64,000 nucleotides of DNA from Nocardioides sp. SYSU D00065 (GTDB lineage: Bacteria > Actinomycetota > Actinomycetes > Propionibacteriales > Nocardioidaceae): contig NZ_JAFMSX010000003.1 of assembly GCF_017916425.1 (NCBI RefSeq), positions 359,173 to 423,172 of the forward strand, read 5' to 3'. This document shows, in pieces, positions 44,889-52,931 of the stretch. Under the pieces are notes generated by a model, which was not told where the DNA came from, did not search any database, and worked only from the letters and a program-made list of their open reading frames with translations. The translations under genes were made by a program, and so were the position numbers. The number at the start of each line of letters is the position of its first letter. The stretch's first letter is position 1.

Positions 44889-45788
44889 ATGACCTCCACC
44901 GTCGTCGTCACCGGAGCCAACGGACTCGTGGGCAGGGCCGTCGTGCGCGCGCTGAGCGATCGCGGCGCGACGGTGCGCGCCGTCGTACGTCGCGAGGGCG
45001 CGGCACCCGACCTGCCCGGGGTGGAGCCGTGGGTCGGCGACTTCGCGGACCCCACCTCCGCCGAGTCGGCGGTGCACGGGGCGGACGCCCTCGTCACGAC
45101 GGTTCACCCGATGGGCGAGGACCCGGAGACCCAGCGGACGGTCGGGGTCGAGGGCACCCTGGTGATCGCCGAGGCCGCCCGGGACGCAGGCGCTCGGTGG
45201 CACGTGCACGTGTCCACCGCGGGGGTCTACGACCGGAGCCCCGGCGTGGGGGACGTCGCCGAGGACGGGGAGCTCGTGGGGGAGGACGGCGGGGACTATC
45301 CCGTCGTCAAGCGCGACGTCGACGCGGCTCTGGCAGCGGTGGGCGGCACCACCCGGGTGCTCGTGCGCCCGCCGGCGATCCTGGGTGCCGGCGAGTCCTC
45401 GGTGTGGAACTCGCTGCGCCCCGAGCGCATCCGCGCCGACGAGGCGCAGCGCCACGCCGTGCCGGACGCGAGCTTCGCGTGGGTGCACGTCGACGACCTC
45501 GCCACGCTGATCGCCGACATCGCGACCGGCGCCGTCGCGACCAGCGACGATCCCGAGCAGGGCCCGGTCGCGGGCGGCTGCACGCCGGTCAACGCGGCGG
45601 GCGCACCGGCCACGCAGCGCGACTACGTCGGCACCGTGACCGATGCGTTGGGGCTGCAGCCGGTCTGGGACGACGAGCCGGCGTGGACCGGGCGGATCCT
45701 CGCCGACCGGGCGCGGCGCTGGGGGTGGGCGCCGCAGGTGACGCTCGACGACGCCCTGGCCGAGCTGCGCGCCGGCCTCGGGTCCTAG
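44889..45788 (+). CDS. Extended SDR (NAD-dependent epimerase/dehydratase-like)
   Basis: A 299-residue Rossmann-fold protein. Nucleotide motif TGANGLVG (G9, G12, G15), an active-site-like YPVVK (Tyr and Lys in the YxxxK pattern) preceded by Ser/Thr in HVSTAGVYD, and a C-terminal substrate domain of the NAD(P)-dependent epimerase group. Substrate not predictable. Divergent from the yjcH-actP unit. Confidence 0.86.
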   Translation: MTSTVVVTGANGLVGRAVVRALSDRGATVRAVVRREGAAPDLPGVEPWVGDFADPTSAESAVHGADALVTTVHPMGEDPETQRTVGVEGTLVIAEAARDAGARWHVHVSTAGVYDRSPGVGDVAEDGELVGEDGGDYPVVKRDVDAALAAVGGTTRVLVRPPAILGAGESSVWNSLRPERIRADEAQRHAVPDASFAWVHVDDLATLIADIATGAVATSDDPEQGPVAGGCTPVNAAGAPATQRDYVGTVTDALGLQPVWDDEPAWTGRILADRARRWGWAPQVTLDDALAELRAGLGS

Positions 45789-45817
45789 GCCGGCGCGGCC
45801 TCGAGGCGTCCCGGACC

Positions 45818-46303
45818 ATGGCCGGCCCTGCTCGCGCGCTCACCCTCGACGACCTCGGGGCCTGGCTGGTCAAGGCCCGCGGCAGCGAGGCGTCGACGTC
45901 CGCGCACGTGTCCGCGGGCTTCGCCGAGGTCGGGTCGTGGTGCGTGCGGCCGAGCTACCGCACGGCGCTCGTGCGGGCGGGACAGCCGGTTCTGCTCTGG
46001 GTCAGCGGGACGGAGCGGGAGATGCCCGCGGGCCTCTACGCGCGCGGCGTGACGACCGGACCGGCCGCGTCGGACGTGGTCCCCATGGCACTGGAGCCCC
46101 TCGAGCACCCCGTGCTGCGCTCCGAGCTCGTCGCCCACCCCGGCCTCGCCGCGATGGAGGTGCTGCGGATGCCGGCGGGCAGCAACCCGTCGTACGTCAC
46201 CCGCGCGCAGCTGCGGCTGCTGGGCGAGCTGAGCCCCGAGCTGGCGGCGTGGGCCGCACGGGGGTCCGGGCGCCGGACGCGCGACCGCCCCGGCTCTGCG
46301 TGA
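45818..46303 (+). CDS. Uncharacterised PUA/EVE-like protein
   Basis: A 161-residue soluble protein. The stretch SWCVRPSYRTALVRAGQPVLLWVSGTEREMPAGLYARG resembles the start of an EVE/ASCH-type (PUA-like) fold, in which WCV...GQPVLLWVSG packs around a nucleobase pocket. No clear catalytic motif. 29 bases after the SDR gene, possibly cotranscribed. A much longer frame upstream is a shadow of the SDR gene. Assignment tentative. Confidence 0.6.
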   Translation: MAGPARALTLDDLGAWLVKARGSEASTSAHVSAGFAEVGSWCVRPSYRTALVRAGQPVLLWVSGTEREMPAGLYARGVTTGPAASDVVPMALEPLEHPVLRSELVAHPGLAAMEVLRMPAGSNPSYVTRAQLRLLGELSPELAAWAARGSGRRTRDRPGSA

Positions 46304-46315
46304 GAGCCGGGGCGG
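46285..46315 (+). terminator. Perfect 13-bp hairpin containing a stop codon
   Basis: CCGCCCCGGCTCT (46285-46297), loop GCGTG, AGAGCCGGGGCGG (46303-46315). The TGA stop of the EVE-like gene lies at 46301-46303, so the hairpin begins in its last codons. Ends the SDR unit. Confidence 0.75.
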
Positions 46316-46322
46316 TGCGGTT

Positions 46323-46450
46323 CTAGCTGGTCGACCTGCGCGTGCCGGGCAGCGCGGTCGTCGCGACCCGCGCCATGGTGGACGTCAGCATCGCGACCAC
46401 CTGCCCGAGCGAGCGCAGGTCGATCGGGATCAACGGCCCGAGCGACCGCG
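46323..46450 (-). pseudogene. Out-of-frame C-terminal continuation of the small membrane gene
   Basis: In another frame than the 96-residue gene, codons from about 46443 down to a TAG at 46323-46325 encode SLGPLIPIDLRSLGQ onward to TRRSTS. A run of 27 codons examined has G or C at every third position, the bias of real genes here. A one-base indel near 46437-46455 would join it to the membrane protein. Sequencing error or real frameshift cannot be told apart. Confidence 0.45.
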
Positions 46451-46720
46451 CGTGGTGGCGTCGTCGTCGTAGAAGTCGCGGCTGCCGGACTTGGCGAGGC
46501 CGCGGCTGACCATGTAGCCGATGGTCAGCAGGGTGACGTAGAACCACGCCTCCTGGGTGCCGAAGTCGCTGGTGTCGGTGACCGCCGCGGCGATCAGCAC
46601 GGCGAGGGCGACCACGACGTAGGCAATCAGCTCGGTCGTCTTGTAGGACGACTTGGTCTCGGTGCTGACCCGGCGAGCGGCCGTGTGGGTGTGGTTGGTG
46701 TCGGACTGCGTGGTGGACAT
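46430..46720 (-). CDS. Small two-helix membrane protein
   Basis: A 96-residue protein with a polar N-terminus rich in Thr/Ser/His (to about residue 28) and two helices, LIAYVVVALAVLIAAAV and AWFYVTLLTIGYMVSRGLA, then a tail with DFYDDDATT. AGGAGG lies 5 bases before the ATG. It probably ends early because of a frameshift; see the adjacent out-of-frame tail. Function unknown; no recognised family. Confidence 0.75.
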   Translation of the reverse strand: MSTTQSDTNHTHTAARRVSTETKSSYKTTELIAYVVVALAVLIAAAVTDTSDFGTQEAWFYVTLLTIGYMVSRGLAKSGSRDFYDDDATTRGRSGR

Positions 46721-46937
46721 GGTGCCTCCTGGTGGCTCTCGATAGCGTGCCCGTGTCTTGAGCCGCGCGCACCCGGCTCGGGTGCGTCGGCCCGGGGGTA
46801 CCCGGGGCACCGGTGCACATGCGTTCACGGGGCGGGGGAATCGCGCCGCTCCACCCCTGAGAGGCATCGCCACGCGTGGCCGGCCTGGCCCGCTCCACCC
46901 CTGGGAGGGATGGACAGACCTTCGCGGGCGTGACCTG
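46721..46937. repeat. Direct repeat and hairpin upstream of the small membrane gene
   Basis: CCGCTCCACCCCTGAGAGGCATCG (46846-46869) recurs as a copy with three differences at 46890-46913, period 44. Nearer the gene CGCACCCG-GCT-CGGGTGCG (46769-46787) forms a hairpin that could end the phospholipase D-like transcript. No gene in the 217-bp gap. Confidence 0.5.
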
Positions 46938-48395
46938 TCAGAAGTCGCCGCCGCCGCGCAGCCGCCGCGGTCGCCCGTCGGGGTCGTAGAGGGTGCGGTA
47001 CGCCGTGCGCGCCCAGGCGCGGGTCCTGCGCGGGAGCTCGGTCGGCACGTGCAGCCGGATCCGGCTGCCGGGGGCCCCGAGGCGTGAGAGCCACAGCGAC
47101 ATCGGGTCGTCGAGGTCGCTGAGCCGCTCGTCCTCGACCGGGAGCCCGAGGTGCTCGGCCCACAGCGAGGTGCGCAGGTCGCGCGGCAGCTCCCCGGCGG
47201 GATCCACGACGGCGCACGTGAGCTCGGAGTCGTGCGTCCACGAGCGGAGGTTGAGGTTGTCCGAGCCGATCGTCAGCCACTCGTCGTCCACGACGCACAC
47301 CTTCGCGTGCACGTAGACAGGGGTGCCGGCGTCGTTGTGCAGGTCGAACAGCGCGAACCGGTCTCCGCCGGCCTCGTGCAGGAGGTCCCAGGCGAGCCGC
47401 TGCCCGTAGATCATCGGCGGCCCGCCGACGCGGCTGTCCTCCTCCGGGAAGCGGGGCACGACCCCGATGACCTGCAGACCCGGCTCGCGACGCAGGGCGT
47501 CTGCCAGGGTGGTCGCGACGACATCGGACCAGAAGTACTGGTCCTCGACGTAGACCAGCCGTCGCGCTCGGCGGAAGGCCCGCGAGTAGCCGCGGGCGAT
47601 CGACCGCTCTCCCTCGGGGGCGAAGGGGTACGCCGGACGCTTGCGCGGGTAGGTGCGCAGCAGCTGCACCTGGTGCCGCCCGGCCTCAGGCGGTGGGTCC
47701 CAGCGCGGCGGGAGGTCCTCGGTGTGCCGGGGCATGCGGGCGATCCGGTGCGCCAGGGCCCGGTAGGGGTTGCGGTGGTCGAGGGGCGTGTCGTCGTCCC
47801 ACCGCTCGGTGAAGGTGTCCAGCACGTGTGCGACCGCCGGACCGCGGATCTCGGCCATGACGTCGTGCCAGGGCGGGGCGTCGCCGTACCTCTCGTCGAG
47901 CGGTGGCGCTTGGGGGTCGCCGGCGTGGGAGGCGTCGTCGCGACGCCCGTGGCACAGGTCGATGCCGCCGACGAAGGCAACGTCCTGCTCGGGGTGGTCA
48001 CGGCGGCGTACGACGAACAGCTTCTGGTGGTGCGAGCCCCCACGTCGCACCCGTTCGTCGAGGAGGGCCTGGCCGCCGCACTCGTTGAGGATCCGGCCGA
48101 GGTGGCCGTTCTCCTCGCCGTTGAGCCGACCCGGGTGCGAGCGCCACATCAACGCCCGCACCTCGACGCCGCGACCGGCTGCCGCCCGCAGCAGCTCGGC
48201 GACCGTGGGTCCGTCGTCGGTCATCCGCTCGTCCGCGTCGCCGCGCCAGTCGGTGAAGTAGATCCGGTCGCCGCGCTCGGCTGCACCGACCACCTGCAGC
48301 AGGCGCGAGAAGTACTCCGCTCCGTGCACCCGCGGTACGACGAGGTTGCCCGAGGTCCACGGACGCTCGGAGGCGGGCAGGAACCAGTCGTTCAC
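46938..48395 (-). CDS. Phospholipase D-superfamily protein
   Basis: A 485-residue protein with two HKD-type half-sites: HHQKLFVV after GGSH in the first half and VHAKVCVVDDEWLTIGSDNLN in the second. Together they would form one active site cleaving phosphodiester bonds, as in cardiolipin synthases and PLDs. No signal peptide or membrane helix. The start is uncertain: I prefer the GTG before NDWFLPASERPW; an upstream GTG at 48497 would add 34 low-complexity residues and overlap the neighbouring gene. Confidence 0.88.
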   Translation of the reverse strand: MNDWFLPASERPWTSGNLVVPRVHGAEYFSRLLQVVGAAERGDRIYFTDWRGDADERMTDDGPTVAELLRAAAGRGVEVRALMWRSHPGRLNGEENGHLGRILNECGGQALLDERVRRGGSHHQKLFVVRRRDHPEQDVAFVGGIDLCHGRRDDASHAGDPQAPPLDERYGDAPPWHDVMAEIRGPAVAHVLDTFTERWDDDTPLDHRNPYRALAHRIARMPRHTEDLPPRWDPPPEAGRHQVQLLRTYPRKRPAYPFAPEGERSIARGYSRAFRRARRLVYVEDQYFWSDVVATTLADALRREPGLQVIGVVPRFPEEDSRVGGPPMIYGQRLAWDLLHEAGGDRFALFDLHNDAGTPVYVHAKVCVVDDEWLTIGSDNLNLRSWTHDSELTCAVVDPAGELPRDLRTSLWAEHLGLPVEDERLSDLDDPMSLWLSRLGAPGSRIRLHVPTELPRRTRAWARTAYRTLYDPDGRPRRLRGGGDF

Positions 48396-48453
48396 CCGCT
48401 CAGGCTCGCAGCCGGGCGCATCGGCGTCGACGTCCGGTCGCCCCACGGAGCCG

Positions 48454-49023
48454 TCAGGAGCAGGAGCCGGCGACGTTGGTGATCGTGATGTCGTCACCTG
48501 TCACCGTCGTCCCCGAGGCGACCACCGTGTGCACGAAGGACAGCGTCACGTTGCCAGTGGTGTTGCTCACCCACGTGACGCTGCGGGTCCCCGACGTCTG
48601 GTTGGTGGACGTGTCGATGGTGCTGCCGGTGATGGTGACGCCGTTGACCTGCAGCACGGACGTCATCGGGCGCGGGTTGACGACGTAGGCGTTCCAGCTG
48701 TAGGTGAACCGGTAGGTGCGGCCCTGGGTGACGCAGATGCTGCGCGTGGCGGAGACCGTCCTGGTCCCCAAGGTCGGCGGGTCGGCGACGGTGACGAAGC
48801 CACCGTTCTGGAACTGGTCGGTGCCGCCGCCGGACGTGCCACCCGTGGCGGAGATCGTCCAGCCGTTGCCGGACTGGCCCGCGGCCGGGAAGCCCGGCAC
48901 CCAGAACTCGGGGCAGTTGCACGGCGACGCTGCGAAGGCCGGGGCGGTGGCGGCCACCGAGACGACCGGGACCGACCACGCGATGCCGCGGGTCAGGGTG
49001 CGCCGGGTTGGTCGCGGGTCCAT
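48454..49023 (-). CDS. Secreted protein of unknown function
   Basis: A 189-residue exported protein. The N-terminus RPTRRTLTRGIAWSVPVVSVAATAPAFAA is a signal peptide, cleaved near AFA/ASP. The mature part starts with a CNC pair, then Gly/Ser/Thr-rich beta-strand-like sequence (TISATGGTSGGGTDQFQNGG) and ends with a Cys. It looks like a beta-sandwich; no family recognised. Cysteines could form one or two disulfides. Confidence 0.75.
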   Translation of the reverse strand: MDPRPTRRTLTRGIAWSVPVVSVAATAPAFAASPCNCPEFWVPGFPAAGQSGNGWTISATGGTSGGGTDQFQNGGFVTVADPPTLGTRTVSATRSICVTQGRTYRFTYSWNAYVVNPRPMTSVLQVNGVTITGSTIDTSTNQTSGTRSVTWVSNTTGNVTLSFVHTVVASGTTVTGDDITITNVAGSCS

Positions 49024-49146
49024 CGTTCACTCCTGGGTGTCGTGAGCGTCCCCTCCCACTCGGTTCTCCCACACCCGGGCCCGCGGACGCAAACCTCGGT
49101 CGCCCGGCGGGGTGGGGCGCCCGCCCCCGTTCACCGATCAGTGCAG

Positions 49147-50664
49147 CTAGCCGCGCTCGAGGTCGACCGCCTCTGGGGTGTGCAGCCGCACCATGAAGCG
49201 GCCCGCGTGCGCCGGGACGCTCGCGGGGCTCAGGCGGGAGACGACGACCATCGTGAGGAACGCCGCCGGGACCGACCAGGCGGCGGGCTGGCCGAGCAGC
49301 GCCGCGGTCCATCCCGGGGACGACGACGTGGCCAGGGTCCACGCGACGGCCGCCCCGGAGCCCACGCCGCCGACCAGCAGTCCGGCGACCGCGCCGGCGG
49401 GGGTGAGCCGGCGCCACCAGATCCCCAGCATCAGCAGCGGCGCGAAGGTCGAGGCGGTGACCGCGAAGGCCAGGCCCACAGTCCGCGCGACCGCCACGTC
49501 CTGGGCCGGCAGGGACATCAGCAGGGGTACGACGACCGCGAGCGCGGCCGCCACCCGGAATGCGGCGACGCCGCCGAGACGGTGGTGCCCCCAGCGCCGG
49601 CCGGTCACGTCCTGGGACAGCACGCCGGCCACGGCGATGGTGAGGCCCGAGCTCGTGGACAGGAACGCCGCGAACGCGCCCGCGGTGACCAGGCCGGTCA
49701 GCACCGCGCCGACCACGCCTCCGACCATGAGGGAGGGCAGCTCGAGCACGAGCACGTCCGAGCGTCCGTCGGCGAGCGCAGGGGCGTAGATGCGGCCGAG
49801 CGCGCCGTACAGGGGCGGCAGGACGTAGAAGATGCCCAGCAGCCCCAGCACCGCGAGCGTCGTACGCCGCGCGGCCCGGCCGTCGGGGTTGGTGTAGAAG
49901 CGCACCACCACGTGGGGGAGCCCCATCGTGCCGAGGAACGTGGCCACGATCAGGGAGTACGTCGTGTAGAGCCCGATGCCGCCGCCGGGCGAGGCCAGCG
50001 GGATCGACCACGACTGCGGCGAGGACCCCGACGGGTTCGCCGCCCCGTCGCCCGCCCACACGGCCAGCAGGACGAAGGCCGGGACGAGCAGGGCGGTGAG
50101 CTTGAGCCAGTACTGGAAGGCCTGCACGAAGGTGATCGACCGCATCCCGCCGGGGCTCACCGACGCGAGCACCACCAGCGCCACGACGAGGGAGCCGGCC
50201 CACGGCGGCGCGCCGATCGTGGCGCGCAGGGTGACGCCCGCTCCCTGGAACTGCGGCAGCAGGTAGAGCCAGCCGATGCCGACGACCAGCACCGAGCAGA
50301 GCTTGCGCACGCCGCGCGAGCCCAGCCGTGCCTCCGCGAAGTCCGGCAGCGTGTACGCCCCCGAGCGGCGCAGCGGCGCAGCGACGAGGACCAGCAGGAC
50401 GAGGTACCCGGCCGTCCAGCCGACCGGGTACCAGAGCATCTGCGCGCCGAAGGTCAGCAGCAGCCCCGCGACGCCGAGGAACGAGGCGGCCGAGAGGTAC
50501 TCCCCGCCGATGGCGCTGGCGTTGAGTCGGGGCCGGACGGTGCGCGAGGCGACGAAGAAGTCGCTCGTCGTGCGGGAGATCCGTAGGCCCCACGTGCCGA
50601 TGGCGAGGGTGGCGAGCGAGACCAGCACCACCGCGACGATGCCCGGCACCACGTCGGTGGTCAT
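49147..50664 (-). CDS. Sodium:solute symporter, second ActP-like
   Basis: A 505-residue SSS-family symporter with about 13 helices. SDFFVASRTVRPRLNASAIGGEYLSAASFLGVAG and GLPHVVVRFYTNPDGRAARRTT show it is related to ActP. It overlaps a DUF485-like or DUF-type small membrane gene by 4 bases, itself coupled to a LytTR regulator and LytS-type kinase, so all four form one operon. Probably a monocarboxylate importer induced by the two-component system. Confidence 0.9.
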   Translation of the reverse strand: MTTDVVPGIVAVVLVSLATLAIGTWGLRISRTTSDFFVASRTVRPRLNASAIGGEYLSAASFLGVAGLLLTFGAQMLWYPVGWTAGYLVLLVLVAAPLRRSGAYTLPDFAEARLGSRGVRKLCSVLVVGIGWLYLLPQFQGAGVTLRATIGAPPWAGSLVVALVVLASVSPGGMRSITFVQAFQYWLKLTALLVPAFVLLAVWAGDGAANPSGSSPQSWSIPLASPGGGIGLYTTYSLIVATFLGTMGLPHVVVRFYTNPDGRAARRTTLAVLGLLGIFYVLPPLYGALGRIYAPALADGRSDVLVLELPSLMVGGVVGAVLTGLVTAGAFAAFLSTSSGLTIAVAGVLSQDVTGRRWGHHRLGGVAAFRVAAALAVVVPLLMSLPAQDVAVARTVGLAFAVTASTFAPLLMLGIWWRRLTPAGAVAGLLVGGVGSGAAVAWTLATSSSPGWTAALLGQPAAWSVPAAFLTMVVVSRLSPASVPAHAGRFMVRLHTPEAVDLERG

Positions 50665-51053
50665 CCGCGGTCCTCGGGCAGGACGGTCCCGACGAGGTCG
50701 GCGAAGTCGCGCTCGTGCGCCTCGGCGCGGCGGACGTAGAACCAGCCGAGCAGCACCAGCCACGGATAGGTCAGGACCCCGAGCAGCACCCAGGCGAGGG
50801 GCACCGGCCCGAGGTGCACGTCGCCGAGCCCGGGGAACAGGTGGAACAGCACCGGCAGCAGGCCGACCGTGAGCGCCAGTGCGGTGAGCACGCGCATCGC
50901 CAGCATCAGCTGCTCGCGCAGCAGTGAGCGCATGAACACCTCGCCCAGCGCGGTCTGCGCGTCGATCTCCCGGGTGCCGGCGGACCGGACGACGTCCGCG
51001 CGCCGCCGCGGCGGCCCGGTCACCCGGATGCGGGGCGGCGGCTGCTCGGTCAC
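50661..51053 (-). CDS. Small membrane protein of the symporter operon
   Basis: A 130-residue protein with a basic N-terminus, then two helices (about 50-72 and 83-105). The order regulator, small two-helix protein, SSS symporter parallels YjcH-ActP, so it is probably the symporter partner, although it lacks an obvious DUF485 N-terminal motif. GTG start overlaps the LytTR stop; its stop overlaps the symporter ATG. Confidence 0.8.
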   Translation of the reverse strand: MTEQPPPRIRVTGPPRRRADVVRSAGTREIDAQTALGEVFMRSLLREQLMLAMRVLTALALTVGLLPVLFHLFPGLGDVHLGPVPLAWVLLGVLTYPWLVLLGWFYVRRAEAHERDFADLVGTVLPEDRG

Positions 51054-51778
51054 GGCTCGCGCCGGGTCAGCACCGAGCGCAGCTCGCGGGTGTGCCGCCG
51101 GCTCACCGGCAGCTCGGTGCCGCCGACGACGACGCTGACCCGCCCGCCCTCGCTGCGTACCTCCTCGACGTGGGGCAGCGCGACCAGGGCGGAGCGGTGG
51201 ATGCGCACGAATCCGGCCGGCGCCCACTGCTCGGCCAGCGAGCTGAGCGGGGTGCGGACCAGGTGCGAGCCCTCGGCGGTGTGCAGCCGCGCGTAGTCGC
51301 CCTGCGCCTCCACGTGCGTGATCTCGGAGCGGTTGACGAACCGGGTGACGCCGCCGCGCTCGACCGGGATCTGCACGTCGCCCGACGGCACCGGCCCGCC
51401 GGCCTCGACCACGCGGCGTACGGCCTCGGCGAGGCGCTCCTCGCGCACCGGCTTGAGCACGTAGTCGACCGCGCGCAGCTCGAAGGCGGCCACCGCGTGC
51501 TCCTCGTGGGCGGTCACGAAGACCACCGGCGGCGGCGACCGGAATCGCGAGAGGACCTGCGCCAGGTCGAGGCCGGTCAGGCCGGGCATCTGGATGTCGA
51601 GGAAGACCGCGTCGACTTCCTCGGCCTGCAGCACCCGCAGCGCCTCGGTCGCGGAGTCGCTGCCCACCACCTCGCCGATGCGCGGGTCCCGGCCGAGCAG
51701 GAAGGTGAGCTCGTCGAGCGCCGGGCGCTCGTCGTCGATGACGAGCACTCTCAGCTGGACCAGCGAGGGGGTGGTCAT
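51050..51778 (-). CDS. LytTR-family response regulator
   Basis: A 242-residue regulator: receiver domain with DDE at 15-17, phospho-acceptor D61 (FLDIQMPG) and K in VLKPV; then a LytTR DNA-binding domain (about 135-240) with EITHVEAQGDYARLHT, FVRIHRSALVALPHVEEV and LPVSRRHTREL. LytTR regulators bind paired direct repeats; none is certain here. Coupled to its kinase by ATGA. Confidence 0.93.
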   Translation of the reverse strand: MTTPSLVQLRVLVIDDERPALDELTFLLGRDPRIGEVVGSDSATEALRVLQAEEVDAVFLDIQMPGLTGLDLAQVLSRFRSPPPVVFVTAHEEHAVAAFELRAVDYVLKPVREERLAEAVRRVVEAGGPVPSGDVQIPVERGGVTRFVNRSEITHVEAQGDYARLHTAEGSHLVRTPLSSLAEQWAPAGFVRIHRSALVALPHVEEVRSEGGRVSVVVGGTELPVSRRHTRELRSVLTRREP

Positions 51779-52905
51779 ACCTGCACTCCGGGGGCGAACT
51801 TCGGCACCCGGACGACGACCTTGGTGCCGGCCCCGGGTGCGGTCTCGACCACCAGACCGTAGTCGTCGCCGTAGGCGTTGCGCAGCCGCGCGTCGACGTT
51901 GCCGAGACCGACGGAGTCCATCGACGCGTCGCCGGCCAGTGCCCGGCGTACGCGCTCGGGGTCCTCCCCGGTGCCGTCGTCCTCCACCTCGATGACGCAC
52001 TCCTGATCGTGGTCGCGCGCGGTGATGGACAGCCGTCCGGCCCCGTCCGCCTTGTCGGCGCTGGCCTCGAGGCCGTGGCGCACCGCGTTCTCGACGAGAG
52101 GCTGGATGCACAGGAAGGGGACCGCCACCGGCAGCACCTCCGGCGCCACCTGCAGCGTCACCTGGAGCCGGTCGCCGAAGCGCGCCTGCTCGAGCAGGAG
52201 GTAGCGCTCGACCGAGCGCAGCTCCTCGGCGAGCGTCGTGTACTCCCCGTGGCGGCGGAAGGAGTAGCGGGTGAAGTCGGCGAACTCGAGCAGCAGCTCA
52301 CGGGCGCGGTCGGGGTCCGTGCGCACGAAGCTGGCGATCGCGCCCAGGGAGTTGTAGATGAAGTGGGGGCTGATCTGGGCGCGCAGCGCGCGCACCTCGG
52401 CTTCCATCAGTCGCGTCCGCGAGGCGTCGAGCTCGGCGAGCTCGAGCTGGCCGCTCACCCACGAGGCGACCTCGTCGGCGGCCCGGACCAGGCCTCCGGT
52501 GGTGTGCGGCGCGCCCACGACGAGCGCGCCGACGAGGGTGTCCTCGGCGACGAGCGGGCTGACGATCGCCTGGCGCACCTGGCACCCGCCGTCGTCGCAG
52601 ACCAGCGTCCGCTCGTCGACGATCATCGTGCGCCCGGTCTCCGCGACCTGGCGGATCGTCGGTGGCAGCTGGCTGCGGTGGTGCCCGCCGAGGCCGTCCC
52701 ACGCCAGGAGGCCGCTGGTGTCCCCGAGCCCCGCGGCCGGCGTGCCGAGCAGCGCCCGCAGGTGGCGCACCGAACGCTCGGCGCTCGCCGAGGTGAGCCC
52801 CTCGCGCAGGGCGGGGCTCGCGAGGGAGGCGTTGTGCAGGGCGCGGAACGCGGCGCGGTCCGCCTCGCCGCCCAGCGACGTACGCCGCCACCGCCACCTC
52901 GCCAC
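51775..52905 (-). CDS. LytS/YpdA-type sensor histidine kinase
   Basis: A 376-residue kinase without membrane helices. The N-terminal half (about 40-165) looks like a GAF-type sensor with CDDGGCQVRQAIVSPL; a CxxxxxC pair at this point could make it redox- or metal-responsive (speculation). The His_kinase motif LRAQISPHFIYNSLGAIASFV carries H181, followed by HATPase_c with VENAVRHGLE and GLGNVDARLRNAYG. It starts the regulator-symporter operon, 26 bases after an RTX-like gene. Confidence 0.9.
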   Translation of the reverse strand: MARWRWRRTSLGGEADRAAFRALHNASLASPALREGLTSASAERSVRHLRALLGTPAAGLGDTSGLLAWDGLGGHHRSQLPPTIRQVAETGRTMIVDERTLVCDDGGCQVRQAIVSPLVAEDTLVGALVVGAPHTTGGLVRAADEVASWVSGQLELAELDASRTRLMEAEVRALRAQISPHFIYNSLGAIASFVRTDPDRARELLLEFADFTRYSFRRHGEYTTLAEELRSVERYLLLEQARFGDRLQVTLQVAPEVLPVAVPFLCIQPLVENAVRHGLEASADKADGAGRLSITARDHDQECVIEVEDDGTGEDPERVRRALAGDASMDSVGLGNVDARLRNAYGDDYGLVVETAPGAGTKVVVRVPKFAPGVQV

Positions 52906-52931
52906 GCCGCGACCCTAGCCGCGGCTCGGGG

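Noticed and set aside
46323..46898. 191-residue minus-strand frame as a gene in its own right
   Set aside because: Only its last 40 codons look coding; upstream it shadows the small membrane gene, so it is treated as a frameshifted tail.
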